Positions 9,353-17,641 of a stretch of 64,000 nt of DNA are shown here, piece by piece; positions within the stretch are counted from its first letter, which is position 1; each line of letters opens with the position of its first letter. Both the position numbers and the translations under genes were made by a program. The DNA lies in contig NZ_FOTE01000002.1 of NCBI RefSeq assembly GCF_900114475.1, positions 372,001 through 436,000 on the forward strand, written 5' to 3'. The notes beneath the pieces are model-generated. The model did no database searches. It saw only the letters and a program-made list of their open reading frames with translations, and was not told the DNA's origin. This stretch comes from Paenibacillus sp. 1_12. Lineage in GTDB: Bacteria > Bacillota > Bacilli > Paenibacillales > NBRC-103111.

Positions 9353-11062
9353 TTATTTTTTCTTTACACTTGCGTACCATTCATTAACCTCTTGTGTTAT
9401 CGTACTGCCGCCAGAGGATTCCCATGTTTTGGTGAATTTATCAAATTCATCGATTGGAGTTTCACCGTATATGATTTTAGTAAAGACTTCTTTCTCCTGC
9501 TGCTTCAGGTTATCCCATCTTGATTTCATCGTCTTGGTCGGTGGCGCCGTAAATTTTTCAACAAAAGCTTTGGCTGTATCTTTTAACGCAAGATTGACAA
9601 GTGCTGCCTCAAGCCTTGGCGGATCTGCAATCATTGTAGCTCTCACTTCATACGGATTAGAAGCAGGACCTTTAGCAACTTTCGCGTAAGCTTCCATCTG
9701 CGAAGAAGGGATACGGGCAGCATTACCGGAAATCGTGTATTTCTCAGGAAGTACACGCCCACCTGGAATTTTGTTTGTATCGACAGTCGGTTTTCCATCG
9801 ATTAAAATGTAGTCGTAGTTTTCTGCAAACTGATATTCGAACTCTCCACCCTTTTTAGGCCAAGCGAAATTCTCGAATAAATCGTTTTGATAAACGAAGA
9901 ATGCTTCAGGATTCTTCACATTTTTATTAATAAGCACGGAGCCGCTAAAGTTTAATGTACCTTTACGGCCTTGTTTGCCGTCAGCATTCTTTGGAATGGC
10001 ATAAGCCTTAAATTTGGAGCCCGGTACATTCTTCGCCAGGTCAGCCAGCGGAAAAAGTGTCATCCAGTGCGGGCCGGGTATTATTCCCGCGCGTCCAGAG
10101 GTAAACAAGGCAGATGCCTTCGTTTCATCCTGTAAAGCGGCTTCTTTATGAATATATCCTTTTGCCATCCATTCCTTCATTTTGCCGAGCGCTGGCTTGA
10201 CTCCCGGCTGAACCGAGCCGTAAGCCAGTGTTCCGTCCGAATTCTCATTCCAGATTTCAGGCATGACTCCAAAGGCCCCATATAACCAACTTGAGCTGCC
10301 AAGCTTAGCGACGATAGAATCACGCAAGGAGAGCGCAAGACCATAAGTGTCATTTTTGCCATTTCCATCCGGATCCTGATTGACGAAAGCATCCATAACC
10401 TTTTCCAGGTCATCCATTGTTTGCGGTGCTTTAAGGTTTAACTTTTCCAACCAGTCCTCACGAATGTAGAAAACCGTATCATCATTAAAGGAATAATCGG
10501 GAATCGGAATAGCATAGGCACCATCCTTACGCATGAATGGATACCACATCGAAGGGTCCTCATTAACCGCCTTTTTGTAATTCGGCGAAGCATATTGCTC
10601 CCATAATTTACCGACCTCCATGAACTTACCGGAATCAATCAGGTCATTGGCTAGTGCTGTACTGGTTACCGATACTACATCGGGCATTTCTTCATTGGCA
10701 GAAAGCGCAAGGCGCAATCTGGTGTCAAAAGCATTATTTGTCTGAGGTGCTGTCCAATTGTATTTCAATTCAATGCCAAGATGGTCTTTGGCCCATTTGG
10801 TGTGCACATTGTTTTCCATCGTTTCCCCATTTTTAAAGGTTGTGCTTGATTGAATGGCGCCAATCGTTGTAAGTGTAATCGGCGGATCATATTTGCCATC
10901 TTTAAACGGTGCCGTGTACTTGATGCCTGTTGCAGGTGCCGTGGAATCAGCTGTTGGAATCTTTGGTGCTTCTACCGGATCTTTGCTGCAGGCGGTTACC
11001 GTTAGTAATGCAGAAGTAAGCAGCAATGGAACGAACGCTTTCTTTAACGATTTCTGATTCAT
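9353..11062 (-). CDS. Extracellular solute-binding lipoprotein of a CUT1/LplA-type sugar ABC transporter
   Basis: 569 residues from ATG at 11062, which has GGGGG 9 bases upstream. Starts further upstream in the same frame would place non-signal residues before the signal peptide. The N terminus MNQKSLKKAFVPLLLTS leads to a lipobox ending TVTAC, so the protein is exported and lipid-anchored. The mature part is a family 1 sugar-binding protein of the large Paenibacillus LplA type (EEMPDVVSVTS, YIREDWLEKLNLKAPQTMDD, DPDGNGKNDTYG). The DPDGNGKND loop can bind calcium. It belongs with the two permeases just upstream. No ATPase gene is nearby, so a shared MsmX-type ATPase elsewhere in the genome is likely. 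Confidence 0.93.
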   Translation of the reverse strand: MNQKSLKKAFVPLLLTSALLTVTACSKDPVEAPKIPTADSTAPATGIKYTAPFKDGKYDPPITLTTIGAIQSSTTFKNGETMENNVHTKWAKDHLGIELKYNWTAPQTNNAFDTRLRLALSANEEMPDVVSVTSTALANDLIDSGKFMEVGKLWEQYASPNYKKAVNEDPSMWYPFMRKDGAYAIPIPDYSFNDDTVFYIREDWLEKLNLKAPQTMDDLEKVMDAFVNQDPDGNGKNDTYGLALSLRDSIVAKLGSSSWLYGAFGVMPEIWNENSDGTLAYGSVQPGVKPALGKMKEWMAKGYIHKEAALQDETKASALFTSGRAGIIPGPHWMTLFPLADLAKNVPGSKFKAYAIPKNADGKQGRKGTLNFSGSVLINKNVKNPEAFFVYQNDLFENFAWPKKGGEFEYQFAENYDYILIDGKPTVDTNKIPGGRVLPEKYTISGNAARIPSSQMEAYAKVAKGPASNPYEVRATMIADPPRLEAALVNLALKDTAKAFVEKFTAPPTKTMKSRWDNLKQQEKEVFTKIIYGETPIDEFDKFTKTWESSGGSTITQEVNEWYASVKKK

Positions 11063-11094
11063 GTAAATCCCCCATTCATATGTTTTCAACAAGA

Positions 11095-11172
11095 GTATAT
11101 CTAAAGATATATACGAAAGATATATCAAATTATCTATATTGATATCATTCTATCTAATATATCTATATCAAA
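11095..11172. repeat. AT-rich iterated (G)ATATATC stretch
   Basis: About 78 bases between the second permease and the binding protein consist of degenerate repeats of (g)atatat(c) such as agatatata, agatatatc, tgatatc and ctatatc, some of them self-complementary. It lies just upstream of the binding-protein ribosome site and contains no ORF. It could be an internal promoter or a regulator site, or it may reduce local mRNA structure. Confidence 0.5.
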
Positions 11173-11182
11173 AACAATTGAC

Positions 11183-12064
11183 CTATTCCTTAACCGATCC
11201 CATCACAATTCCTTTAACAAAATACTTTTGTAGAAATGGATATACCAGCAAAATGGGTATAACACCAATAAACATTTGCGAAGCTCTAACAGTTTGTTCA
11301 CTCATTTGCTCGAGGTCTTCCACACTTACATTCATAGTGCTCATATCTCTCTGCACAATGATCGTCTGCAAAAAAGTCGCAAGTGGATAGTTTTGCGGCT
11401 TCGTAATATAAATCAAGCCATCAAACCACGAATTCCACTGGCCAACCATCGTGAACAACGAGACCGTAGCAATCGCTGGCAGAGCAAGTGGTAAATAAAT
11501 GCTGAATACGGTGCGAAAGTGCCCGGCTCCATCCATATAAGCTGCCTCCTCCAAAGCCTTCGGCACGCTAGAGCGGAAGAAATTGAGCAGGAGAATCATA
11601 TTAAATACATTAACAGCCTGAGGGAGAATTAAAGCCCACAATGTATTGATCATGCCAAGCTTTTGAATCAGGATATAAGTGGGAACCAAGCCTGCATGCA
11701 TCAGCATCGTGAACACAAATGTCCACATGTAGAACGTCCTGCCCCGAAAATCGCGATTGTCCTTTGATAATGCGTAGGCTGTTAGTGTAATAAGTGCCAT
11801 GGACAATGCAGTTCCAGCTATAGTTCTGGTAATCCCATTAATTAATGCCCTGAGGAAATTATCATTCTCTAATGTTTTGGCATAGGCGTCCACCGTGAAT
11901 CCAATTGGCCAAACCCCTACCAGATTAGCGCTTGCAGCAGCCGGAGAGCTGAAGGAAACGGCAAGAATGTTCACAAGCGGAAGTATACAAAGCAGAGCAA
12001 GCAGCCCCATAAAGATGTAATTAAATATGGTGAATAGTCTATAAGGAAGCGATGGGTAATTCAA
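11183..12064 (-). CDS. Sugar ABC transporter permease, LplC/YtcP type
   Basis: 293 residues from a TTG start at 12064, giving MNYPSLPYRLFTIFNY. I chose it because GGAGGG at 12071-12076 lies 6 bases upstream. The longer open frame to 12184 would add 40 residues translated from a repeat element that do not look like a permease N terminus. About six membrane segments are visible. The EAA loop that contacts the ATPase reads EEAAYMDGAGHFRTVFSIYL, followed by LPLALP. The C terminus KGIVMGSVKE is typical of the family. It imports an unknown oligosaccharide or sugar derivative together with the permease at 12185 and the lipoprotein at 9353. The ribosome site lies inside a repeat that recurs at 13931. 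Confidence 0.92.
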   Translation of the reverse strand: MNYPSLPYRLFTIFNYIFMGLLALLCILPLVNILAVSFSSPAAASANLVGVWPIGFTVDAYAKTLENDNFLRALINGITRTIAGTALSMALITLTAYALSKDNRDFRGRTFYMWTFVFTMLMHAGLVPTYILIQKLGMINTLWALILPQAVNVFNMILLLNFFRSSVPKALEEAAYMDGAGHFRTVFSIYLPLALPAIATVSLFTMVGQWNSWFDGLIYITKPQNYPLATFLQTIIVQRDMSTMNVSVEDLEQMSEQTVRASQMFIGVIPILLVYPFLQKYFVKGIVMGSVKE

Positions 12065-12068
12065 TGCT

Positions 12069-12180
12069 TTCCCTCCTAAGAGTTTTCGTAGAAAACTTAC
12101 TTCGTAAGCATAAACTGAGTTTGCTTTAGCCAACTTACTTCGTAAGCTAAGCTGAGTTTCCGTAAAAAGCTTTTCGCAGA
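12069..12180 (-). repeat. Dispersed repeat carrying a Shine-Dalgarno sequence, copy 1
   Basis: On the transcribed (minus) strand this stretch ends in TTTTCTACGAAAA, CTCTTAGGAGGG and then the TTG start of the permease. Upstream of that, CTTACGAAGTAAG (5-base stem, GAA loop) occurs twice about 38 bases apart, and TTTTC-TAC-GAAAA forms a second small hairpin. Copy 2 at 13931-14020 is roughly 70 percent identical by eye and is placed identically, just before another TTG start. No other gene content is seen. The element fills the whole gap between the two permease genes. Confidence 0.7.
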
Positions 12181-12184
12181 ACAT

Positions 12185-13147
12185 TTAAAAGATCCGATAA
12201 TTGGCGAATACATATGCCATACGGTAAGCAATCATAATGAGTATAAAGCTGACGATGGACTTGAACATCCCAACCGCTGTACCAAAGCTGTAATCACCAC
12301 TAAGCAGCCCTACTCGATATACATATGTATCAATAATATCTCCTTTGGCAAACACCAACGGATTATATAGATTGAATATCTGGTCGAAGCCGGCATTCAA
12401 GATACTTCCAAGTGAAAGTGTTCCTACTACTATAGAGATGGGAATCAAGCCTGGTATCGTAATATAGAGAACTTGCTTGAAACGGTTACAGCCATCCATC
12501 ACCGCAGCCTCGTAAAGACTAGGGTCAATGCCAGCAAGGGCTGCCAGAAATATAATTGTCGCGAAGCCAAAATCTTTCCATACATCACTCACAATGACCG
12601 TAAACCGAAACCAATCACCGTCTCCAAGGAAAAATATCGGTTTAATACCGAACATCGAGCCAAGAATACGATTGACCATTCCTCCATCTGTGGACAGCAT
12701 ATCAATCAGGATGCCCCCCAGAATAACCCATGACAAGAAATGGGGCAAGTAAACCAACGTCTGGATTGTTCGTTTATATCGGATCATACGGATTTCATTC
12801 AGCAGCAGCGCGAATATAAAGGGAACAATCAATTGAAAAGCAACCTTTAAGCTGGCGATGATTAATGTATTAAGAATAACTTGGCGGGATTGTGAGAATT
12901 CCCACATCTTGTTGAATTGCTCCAAACCGACAAATGGAGAATCTATAAATCCAAGCCAAGGCTTAAATTGTTGGAAAGCCATTATGAGCCCAGGAAGAGG
13001 ACCATATTGAAAAACAATGACAACCAGCAGGGCTGGGATAACCATTAAATGTAAGGGCCAATTACGCATCAGGTTCCACTTGGGCTTTACTCGTTTTGCT
13101 GCTGTATTTACAATGGCTTCTTGCTTCATTTGCTGCGCGTTTTCCAT
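12185..13147 (-). CDS. Sugar ABC transporter permease, LplB/YteP type
   Basis: 320 residues. A cytoplasmic N terminus is followed by six membrane segments starting at LHLMVIPALLVVIVFQYGPL. The EAA loop is YEAAVMDGCNRFKQVLYITI and the C terminus ANYRIF is typical. ATG at 13147 has GAGGAG about 10 bases upstream. It forms the membrane channel with the permease at 11183 and receives substrate from the lipoprotein at 9353. It lies 25 bases after the stop of the receiver-less regulator, so the two are probably cotranscribed. The transported sugar is unknown. Confidence 0.93.
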   Translation of the reverse strand: MENAQQMKQEAIVNTAAKRVKPKWNLMRNWPLHLMVIPALLVVIVFQYGPLPGLIMAFQQFKPWLGFIDSPFVGLEQFNKMWEFSQSRQVILNTLIIASLKVAFQLIVPFIFALLLNEIRMIRYKRTIQTLVYLPHFLSWVILGGILIDMLSTDGGMVNRILGSMFGIKPIFFLGDGDWFRFTVIVSDVWKDFGFATIIFLAALAGIDPSLYEAAVMDGCNRFKQVLYITIPGLIPISIVVGTLSLGSILNAGFDQIFNLYNPLVFAKGDIIDTYVYRVGLLSGDYSFGTAVGMFKSIVSFILIMIAYRMAYVFANYRIF

Positions 13148-13172
13148 GTCTCTGCGCTCTCCTCTATCTGTG

Positions 13173-13925
13173 TTATGAACAAGCTGATCGATCTCTAAAC
13201 TGTTGGGGTGTCATTTGAAATCTGTCCTTGAACACCCGAATAAAATAAGACGTATGCTGATAGCCCAGATTAGCAGCAATCTCATATACTTTTTCTCTGC
13301 TATTACGCAGAAAATGTACAGCTCTTTCCATCTTCAATCGATGTACATAATCATTGAAGCCTTCACCGGTTTCATTCTTATACAACCAAGAAACATATTT
13401 GGGATGAAGCTTCACTCTTTCGGATAACATTTGCAGTGACACATCCTCGTGTAGATTCTGCTGCACAATGTGTTGGATTTGCTGGATGATATCATTTTTA
13501 TGGGGTGCGATCACTGTGCGGGTTTCCCCTTGTTCCGCTCTGAGCTTATTCATTACCCCCATTGCCCATTGTTCCAGCTCTGGCAATGAAATATCCGTTG
13601 ACTTCACAGCAAGCTTCGTCGATTCGTTGCCAAACACGGATTCGGGCTGCCTCCCTTGTCGGCTTGCAGCATAGCTGTAAGCCACACTAAGCATATTAGA
13701 CATCTCAAACTTGTGTTCACCTGTAACATTTTCAGACGCATGCCATTTGCTGAATAAATCACCGAGCTTTTTCTCTGCTGCCTCCCAACGATGCTCTTCA
13801 AGCAATTGAATCAACAGCAGCGATTCACATAAGTAAGATAGAAATAAGCTGGACTCTTTACCCTGAGCACTGGAATGTTTGTCGGGAATTCGCGTTGAAA
13901 CAGCCATACTCGCTCCAGAAATCAA
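13173..13925 (-). CDS. AraC-type DNA-binding protein lacking the receiver domain (5'-truncated YesN-like)
   Basis: 250 residues from TTG at 13925, which has GGAGGG 8 bases upstream inside repeat copy 2. The C-terminal 100 residues carry two helix-turn-helix motifs (LSERVKLHPKYVSWLYKNET and VYEIAANLGYQHTSYFIRVF). The part before it (LLIQLLEEHRWEAAEKKLGD) aligns with the linker of the full regulator at 15910 (LIHLLEAGRFSAVEDKFMA). The N-terminal receiver domain and half the linker are absent, and the frame begins exactly where the repeat ends. It may be a functional DNA-binding remnant under repeat-supplied translation, or a decaying gene. It binds DNA if active, and phosphorylation control would be lost. 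Confidence 0.75.
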   Translation of the reverse strand: MISGASMAVSTRIPDKHSSAQGKESSLFLSYLCESLLLIQLLEEHRWEAAEKKLGDLFSKWHASENVTGEHKFEMSNMLSVAYSYAASRQGRQPESVFGNESTKLAVKSTDISLPELEQWAMGVMNKLRAEQGETRTVIAPHKNDIIQQIQHIVQQNLHEDVSLQMLSERVKLHPKYVSWLYKNETGEGFNDYVHRLKMERAVHFLRNSREKVYEIAANLGYQHTSYFIRVFKDRFQMTPQQFRDRSACS

Positions 13926-13930
13926 TATTT

Positions 13931-14020
13931 TTTCCCTCCTAAGCGTTTTCGCAGAAAAACTAACTTCGTAAGCGCTAACTGATTGTGTGCAGCAAAACTT
14001 ACTTCGTTTGCATTCAGCAT
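13931..14020 (-). repeat. Dispersed repeat carrying a Shine-Dalgarno sequence, copy 2
   Basis: On the minus strand it contains two matches to CTTACGAAGT (the upstream one degenerate), then TTTTCTGCGAAAA (13946-13958 on the plus strand) and CGCTTAGGAGGG (ribosome site at 13934-13939). It precedes the TTG start of the truncated regulator, mirroring copy 1 before the permease at 12064. The rest of the gap up to 14183 holds the start region of the divergent kinase gene and nothing else I recognise. Confidence 0.7.
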
Positions 14021-14183
14021 GTTCTTCTTACTTTCTTATCATAAAGCGTTTTTAACAAATCGCATATATTCTCCTCTTTGGAAACGTGTACTAATTTTAA
14101 GCATTTAAGAAGTGATATCTGTTTTACTGATTTCGATCATGATAAACTAAGACTAACTTATTGAAGAGGAATGAAGGTGCTCC

Positions 14184-15917
14184 ATGCCGTTCAAAATGAG
14201 CTTTTTCAAAAGAATTATGGTACTGATGCTCGTGCTGCTTATCCCCGTTATGTTTCTATACAGTTATTCGTACAAGACTAGTATTATGGTTATTCAGAAT
14301 GAAATCGAGGCTTCAAGCATACGACAACTCAACTTTTTCTTAAGCCAGGTTGAAAATACCGCTGCCCAACTCGCTCTCCATACCATTACCTTAAGTAATG
14401 AGAGCAGTGTTCGTGAAATTGGTCAATTAGATCAGGTGGAAAGCTTATTTACTATTTTAAAAACAAAAAAAACAATTGAGGATAAACTGCTTCTATACAG
14501 CAGCTCCAGCAGCTGGAGAAACAGTATCTCCATCTTCTCCCCTGTTACCGGAGTTACACTATCTACGTATCCCGTCATTGAGTACGAGATGCCGGAGCTG
14601 CAGGAAAACTTAATTACCCGATGGACCTTTGATAAAAAAGACAAATTGAATCCCGATGACCGCTTTACGTGGTACACAACATCTCCACCAAGCTCGCGTT
14701 ATGACCTTTCATCTGCCAATCTTATTGTGGAAACCAGCTTTACGACCGACAATTTAAAAAATATGCTTGACGAATTTGTAACCACTCGGAAAGGAAACCC
14801 TTTTTTCTACAAGGCAGGGTTCGACCCGATTACGAATCGCCAAGGAAATGCCGAGCATATCACCGAATTAATCCGTTATTTCCAGAACCACACGCCTAGT
14901 AATGAAGGCAGCTATGCTCAAGTGTCGATTGCGGGTAAGCCATATTTGGTCAGCTCCGTTCCCTCTACTGTGCTGGGCTGGTATTTGATAGATTTTGTCC
15001 CACTTGACGAAGTGCTGTCGCCGATGTATAAAAGCCGTAATTTATTTTTCTCGGTGATGCTGATCTTGCTTATTCTCGGAACTGCGATGTCCTTTTTCCT
15101 CTACCGCAATGTGCAGATACCGATTCGCGAGCTGATCAATAATGTCCAGAAGCTGAAGCGAGGCGATTATTCAGCCCGTCTATCCAAACAGCCGAAGAAC
15201 GAATTTCATTTTCTATTCAGTCGGTTTAATGAGATGGCAGCCGAAATTCAAGAGCTCATTGAGAAGGTATATGCCGAGAAGCTTCGTTCACGGGAAGCCA
15301 CACTCAAGCAGCTGCAATCACAGATTAATCCGCATTTCTTTTACAACTGTCTTTTCTTCATTGTCAGCATGTCGAGGCTCGGCGAGAATAAGGCTGTGGA
15401 AGCGATGGCTACCAATCTCGGTGATTATTATCGATATACGACTCGAGTAGAAAGGCAAACCTCTTCATTAAAGGAAGAACTCGGACTCGTAAACAATTAC
15501 CTGACCATTCAGCAGCTTCGTCAGCAGATCGATTACGAGATCCATATTCCTCCCGAGATGCTGGATCTGCCTATTCCCCGACTTCTGCTGCAGCCCTTGG
15601 TCGAAAACGCCATTATCCATGGGCTTGAGCCGCTTGATGGAGATGGACGAATTACCATCCATATGGAGATCAATCGGAACAGAATCGATATTGTCGTCGA
15701 GGATAGCGGGGTCGGAATGACGGATATTGAGCTTCAGGAGTTGCGTAATAAATGCTCCGAACCGCTGACAGAAGAAATGGGCTGCGGCGTATGGAACGTG
15801 CATCAACGATTAATCTATATGTACGGTGACGGATCAGGTCTGCTGCTCGATCATTCAGAGCTTGGCGGCTTAAAGGCTGTACTTTCAATAAGAAGGGATG
15901 AACCAAACCATGTTTGA
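14184..15917 (+). CDS. YesM-type membrane sensor histidine kinase
   Basis: 577 residues. Membrane segments lie at about residues 10-28 (IMVLMLVLLIPVMFLYSY) and 287-305 (LFFSVMLILLILGTAMSFF), with an extracellular sensor between them. A HAMP linker begins at IPIRELINNVQKLKRGDYSA. The His_kinase motif QINPHFFYNCLFF carries the phospho-acceptor His384, and the ATPase N-box is LLLQPLVENAIIHG. The start has GAAGG about 7 bases upstream. The kinase probably senses the sugar or its binding protein outside the cell and phosphorylates the regulator encoded directly downstream (20-base overlap if that gene starts at 15898). It is transcribed away from the transporter genes, which are its likely targets. 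Confidence 0.93.
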   Translation: MPFKMSFFKRIMVLMLVLLIPVMFLYSYSYKTSIMVIQNEIEASSIRQLNFFLSQVENTAAQLALHTITLSNESSVREIGQLDQVESLFTILKTKKTIEDKLLLYSSSSSWRNSISIFSPVTGVTLSTYPVIEYEMPELQENLITRWTFDKKDKLNPDDRFTWYTTSPPSSRYDLSSANLIVETSFTTDNLKNMLDEFVTTRKGNPFFYKAGFDPITNRQGNAEHITELIRYFQNHTPSNEGSYAQVSIAGKPYLVSSVPSTVLGWYLIDFVPLDEVLSPMYKSRNLFFSVMLILLILGTAMSFFLYRNVQIPIRELINNVQKLKRGDYSARLSKQPKNEFHFLFSRFNEMAAEIQELIEKVYAEKLRSREATLKQLQSQINPHFFYNCLFFIVSMSRLGENKAVEAMATNLGDYYRYTTRVERQTSSLKEELGLVNNYLTIQQLRQQIDYEIHIPPEMLDLPIPRLLLQPLVENAIIHGLEPLDGDGRITIHMEINRNRIDIVVEDSGVGMTDIELQELRNKCSEPLTEEMGCGVWNVHQRLIYMYGDGSGLLLDHSELGGLKAVLSIRRDEPNHV

Positions 15918-17547
15918 ACTATTAATTGTTGACGATGAAAAGTTTGTTGTAGATAATTTGGCCTCAACATATCCTTGGGAGGAACTCGGAATTACAGCTG
16001 TGCATACAGCCCATTCGGCCAAGGAGGCCTTACAAATCATTCAGTTCGAAAATATTCATATTGTGATCACTGATATCCGGATGCCGGGTATCTCCGGCCT
16101 AGAGTTGATTGATAAAATCCGCACGATTTCCAGTAAGACCAGATGTGTTCTGCTCTCCGGGCATTCCGATTTCAGTTATGCCCAGCATGCCGTCTCCTCT
16201 CGTGCTGTCGCATACTTATTGAAGCCGGTCAAGGAGGATGAACTCATTGAGACTGTTCAGGCTGCCATTGATCAAATAAAAACCGAGTGGGGAGATCTCA
16301 TCTCACAGCAGCGCACGCTGTACACCCTGAGCGAGCATCTTCCACAGCTAAGGAGCGCACTCCTCAACGATCTGCTGCAAGGCAAATATATACCCCCATT
16401 GACCTTGGACAAAAAGCTCGCCATGTTCAATTTGCCGGATCAACGCGATCAGTTTTTTGCTATGATGTTCGTGCGAATGGAGCAAGGGTTCAGCAATTAT
16501 GATGATTACAGTCGATCCTTACTGGAGTTTGGCATCGTTAATATCAGCGAAGAAATTTTTGATGAGAAATTTCAACTATGGCAATGTAAGGACATCCACG
16601 ATTATCTGGTATTTGTCATTACTCCGAAGGACCCAAGCTTCCTGTCGGGCAGCGAAATCAATGAACAACAAGCCCGTAAGATTCTCGAAAAGCTGTCGCT
16701 GCAGCTGCAGGACAGTGTGATCCAATATCTGAAAGGCAGTATCTCCGTGCTAATCAGTGATTGGGGCAGCTATCCTGATCAGATTTATCCATTTTACCAA
16801 AACTCTATCTCGATCATTCGTCGGCATCCGGAAAATTTGCATGGTTTTTTTATTAGCTCCAAACATGAAGTACCGCCTGCTGAATTTCAACCGCTGCATC
16901 ATTTGTATGAACCACCGATGCTTATTCATCTGCTGGAGGCAGGCCGTTTCAGTGCAGTGGAAGACAAGTTCATGGCGATTGTTGAAGAGCTTCGCAGGAA
17001 AAAAGGCTACACCTACGAATATATGCAGGAAACCGCGTTAATGCTCGGTTCCGCTGTGCTGCAAACCTTGCACAAGCAAGGCCTTCTGCTGGAGCAATTC
17101 GCTGACATCGGTATTTTGAAGGCGACCGATCACGAAACACTCGCTTCCATTGAAAGTCTGGAGAAATGGGGATTCCGGATTATTCACTCCCTACGGGATC
17201 ATGCCGTCAAGGAAGCCAAAGGCAGTCATCATACGATCATTCATAAAGTTCAGGAATTCGTGCATGCCAACCTTGAACATGATTTATCCTTGCAATCGTT
17301 AGCCGATCATGTGTATCTTCACCCTGCTTATTTATCGAAAATATTCAAACTGGAAACGGGCGAAGGCATGAGTGACTACATCTATAGATTAAGAATGGAA
17401 AAGGCCTCTCATTTATTAAGTGAGACCAATGAGAAAATCCATGAAATTTCTCGGAAATCCGGCTATATAAACCCCTCTCATTTCTCACGTGTATTCAAAA
17501 AGTATTTCAACATGACACCGGACGAATACCGCAGCAGGGAAGTCTGA
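15910..17547 (+). CDS. YesN-type response regulator with AraC DNA-binding domain
   Basis: 545 residues from ATG at 15910 (MFELLIVDDEKFVVDNLAST). The in-frame ATG at 15898 sits directly on the AAGAAGGG ribosome site and is less likely. The receiver domain spans about residues 1-120, with phospho-acceptor Asp55 in IVITDIRMPGISG and Lys in YLLKPVKED. A long linker follows, and the last 100 residues form the AraC domain (LADHVYLHPAYLSKIFKLET and ISRKSGYINPSHFSRVFKKY). It overlaps the kinase gene and should be its partner. It is expected to activate the leftward transporter and enzyme genes. An inverted repeat follows its stop. Confidence 0.93.
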   Translation: MFELLIVDDEKFVVDNLASTYPWEELGITAVHTAHSAKEALQIIQFENIHIVITDIRMPGISGLELIDKIRTISSKTRCVLLSGHSDFSYAQHAVSSRAVAYLLKPVKEDELIETVQAAIDQIKTEWGDLISQQRTLYTLSEHLPQLRSALLNDLLQGKYIPPLTLDKKLAMFNLPDQRDQFFAMMFVRMEQGFSNYDDYSRSLLEFGIVNISEEIFDEKFQLWQCKDIHDYLVFVITPKDPSFLSGSEINEQQARKILEKLSLQLQDSVIQYLKGSISVLISDWGSYPDQIYPFYQNSISIIRRHPENLHGFFISSKHEVPPAEFQPLHHLYEPPMLIHLLEAGRFSAVEDKFMAIVEELRRKKGYTYEYMQETALMLGSAVLQTLHKQGLLLEQFADIGILKATDHETLASIESLEKWGFRIIHSLRDHAVKEAKGSHHTIIHKVQEFVHANLEHDLSLQSLADHVYLHPAYLSKIFKLETGEGMSDYIYRLRMEKASHLLSETNEKIHEISRKSGYINPSHFSRVFKKYFNMTPDEYRSREV

Positions 17548-17577
17548 TGCGGTGAAGCTTTGCTTTACTATTCGTAA

Positions 17578-17621
17578 AGGCCGAAAATAACACACCTCCA
17601 CGGGTATCTTATTTCCGGCCT
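17578..17621. terminator. Hairpin between convergent genes
   Basis: AGGCCGAAAATAA at 17578-17590 pairs with TTATTTCCGGCCT at 17609-17621 with one mismatch. It lies between the convergent regulator (15910-17547) and oxidoreductase (17642-18640) genes and could end transcription from both sides. No long T-run follows. Confidence 0.6.
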
Positions 17622-17641
17622 CATAGTACTATCGGCTATTA

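Noticed and set aside
12065-12184. 40-residue N-terminal extension of the permease at 11183
   Set aside because: These residues would be translated from the repeat element. A better start with a strong ribosome site is the TTG at 12064.
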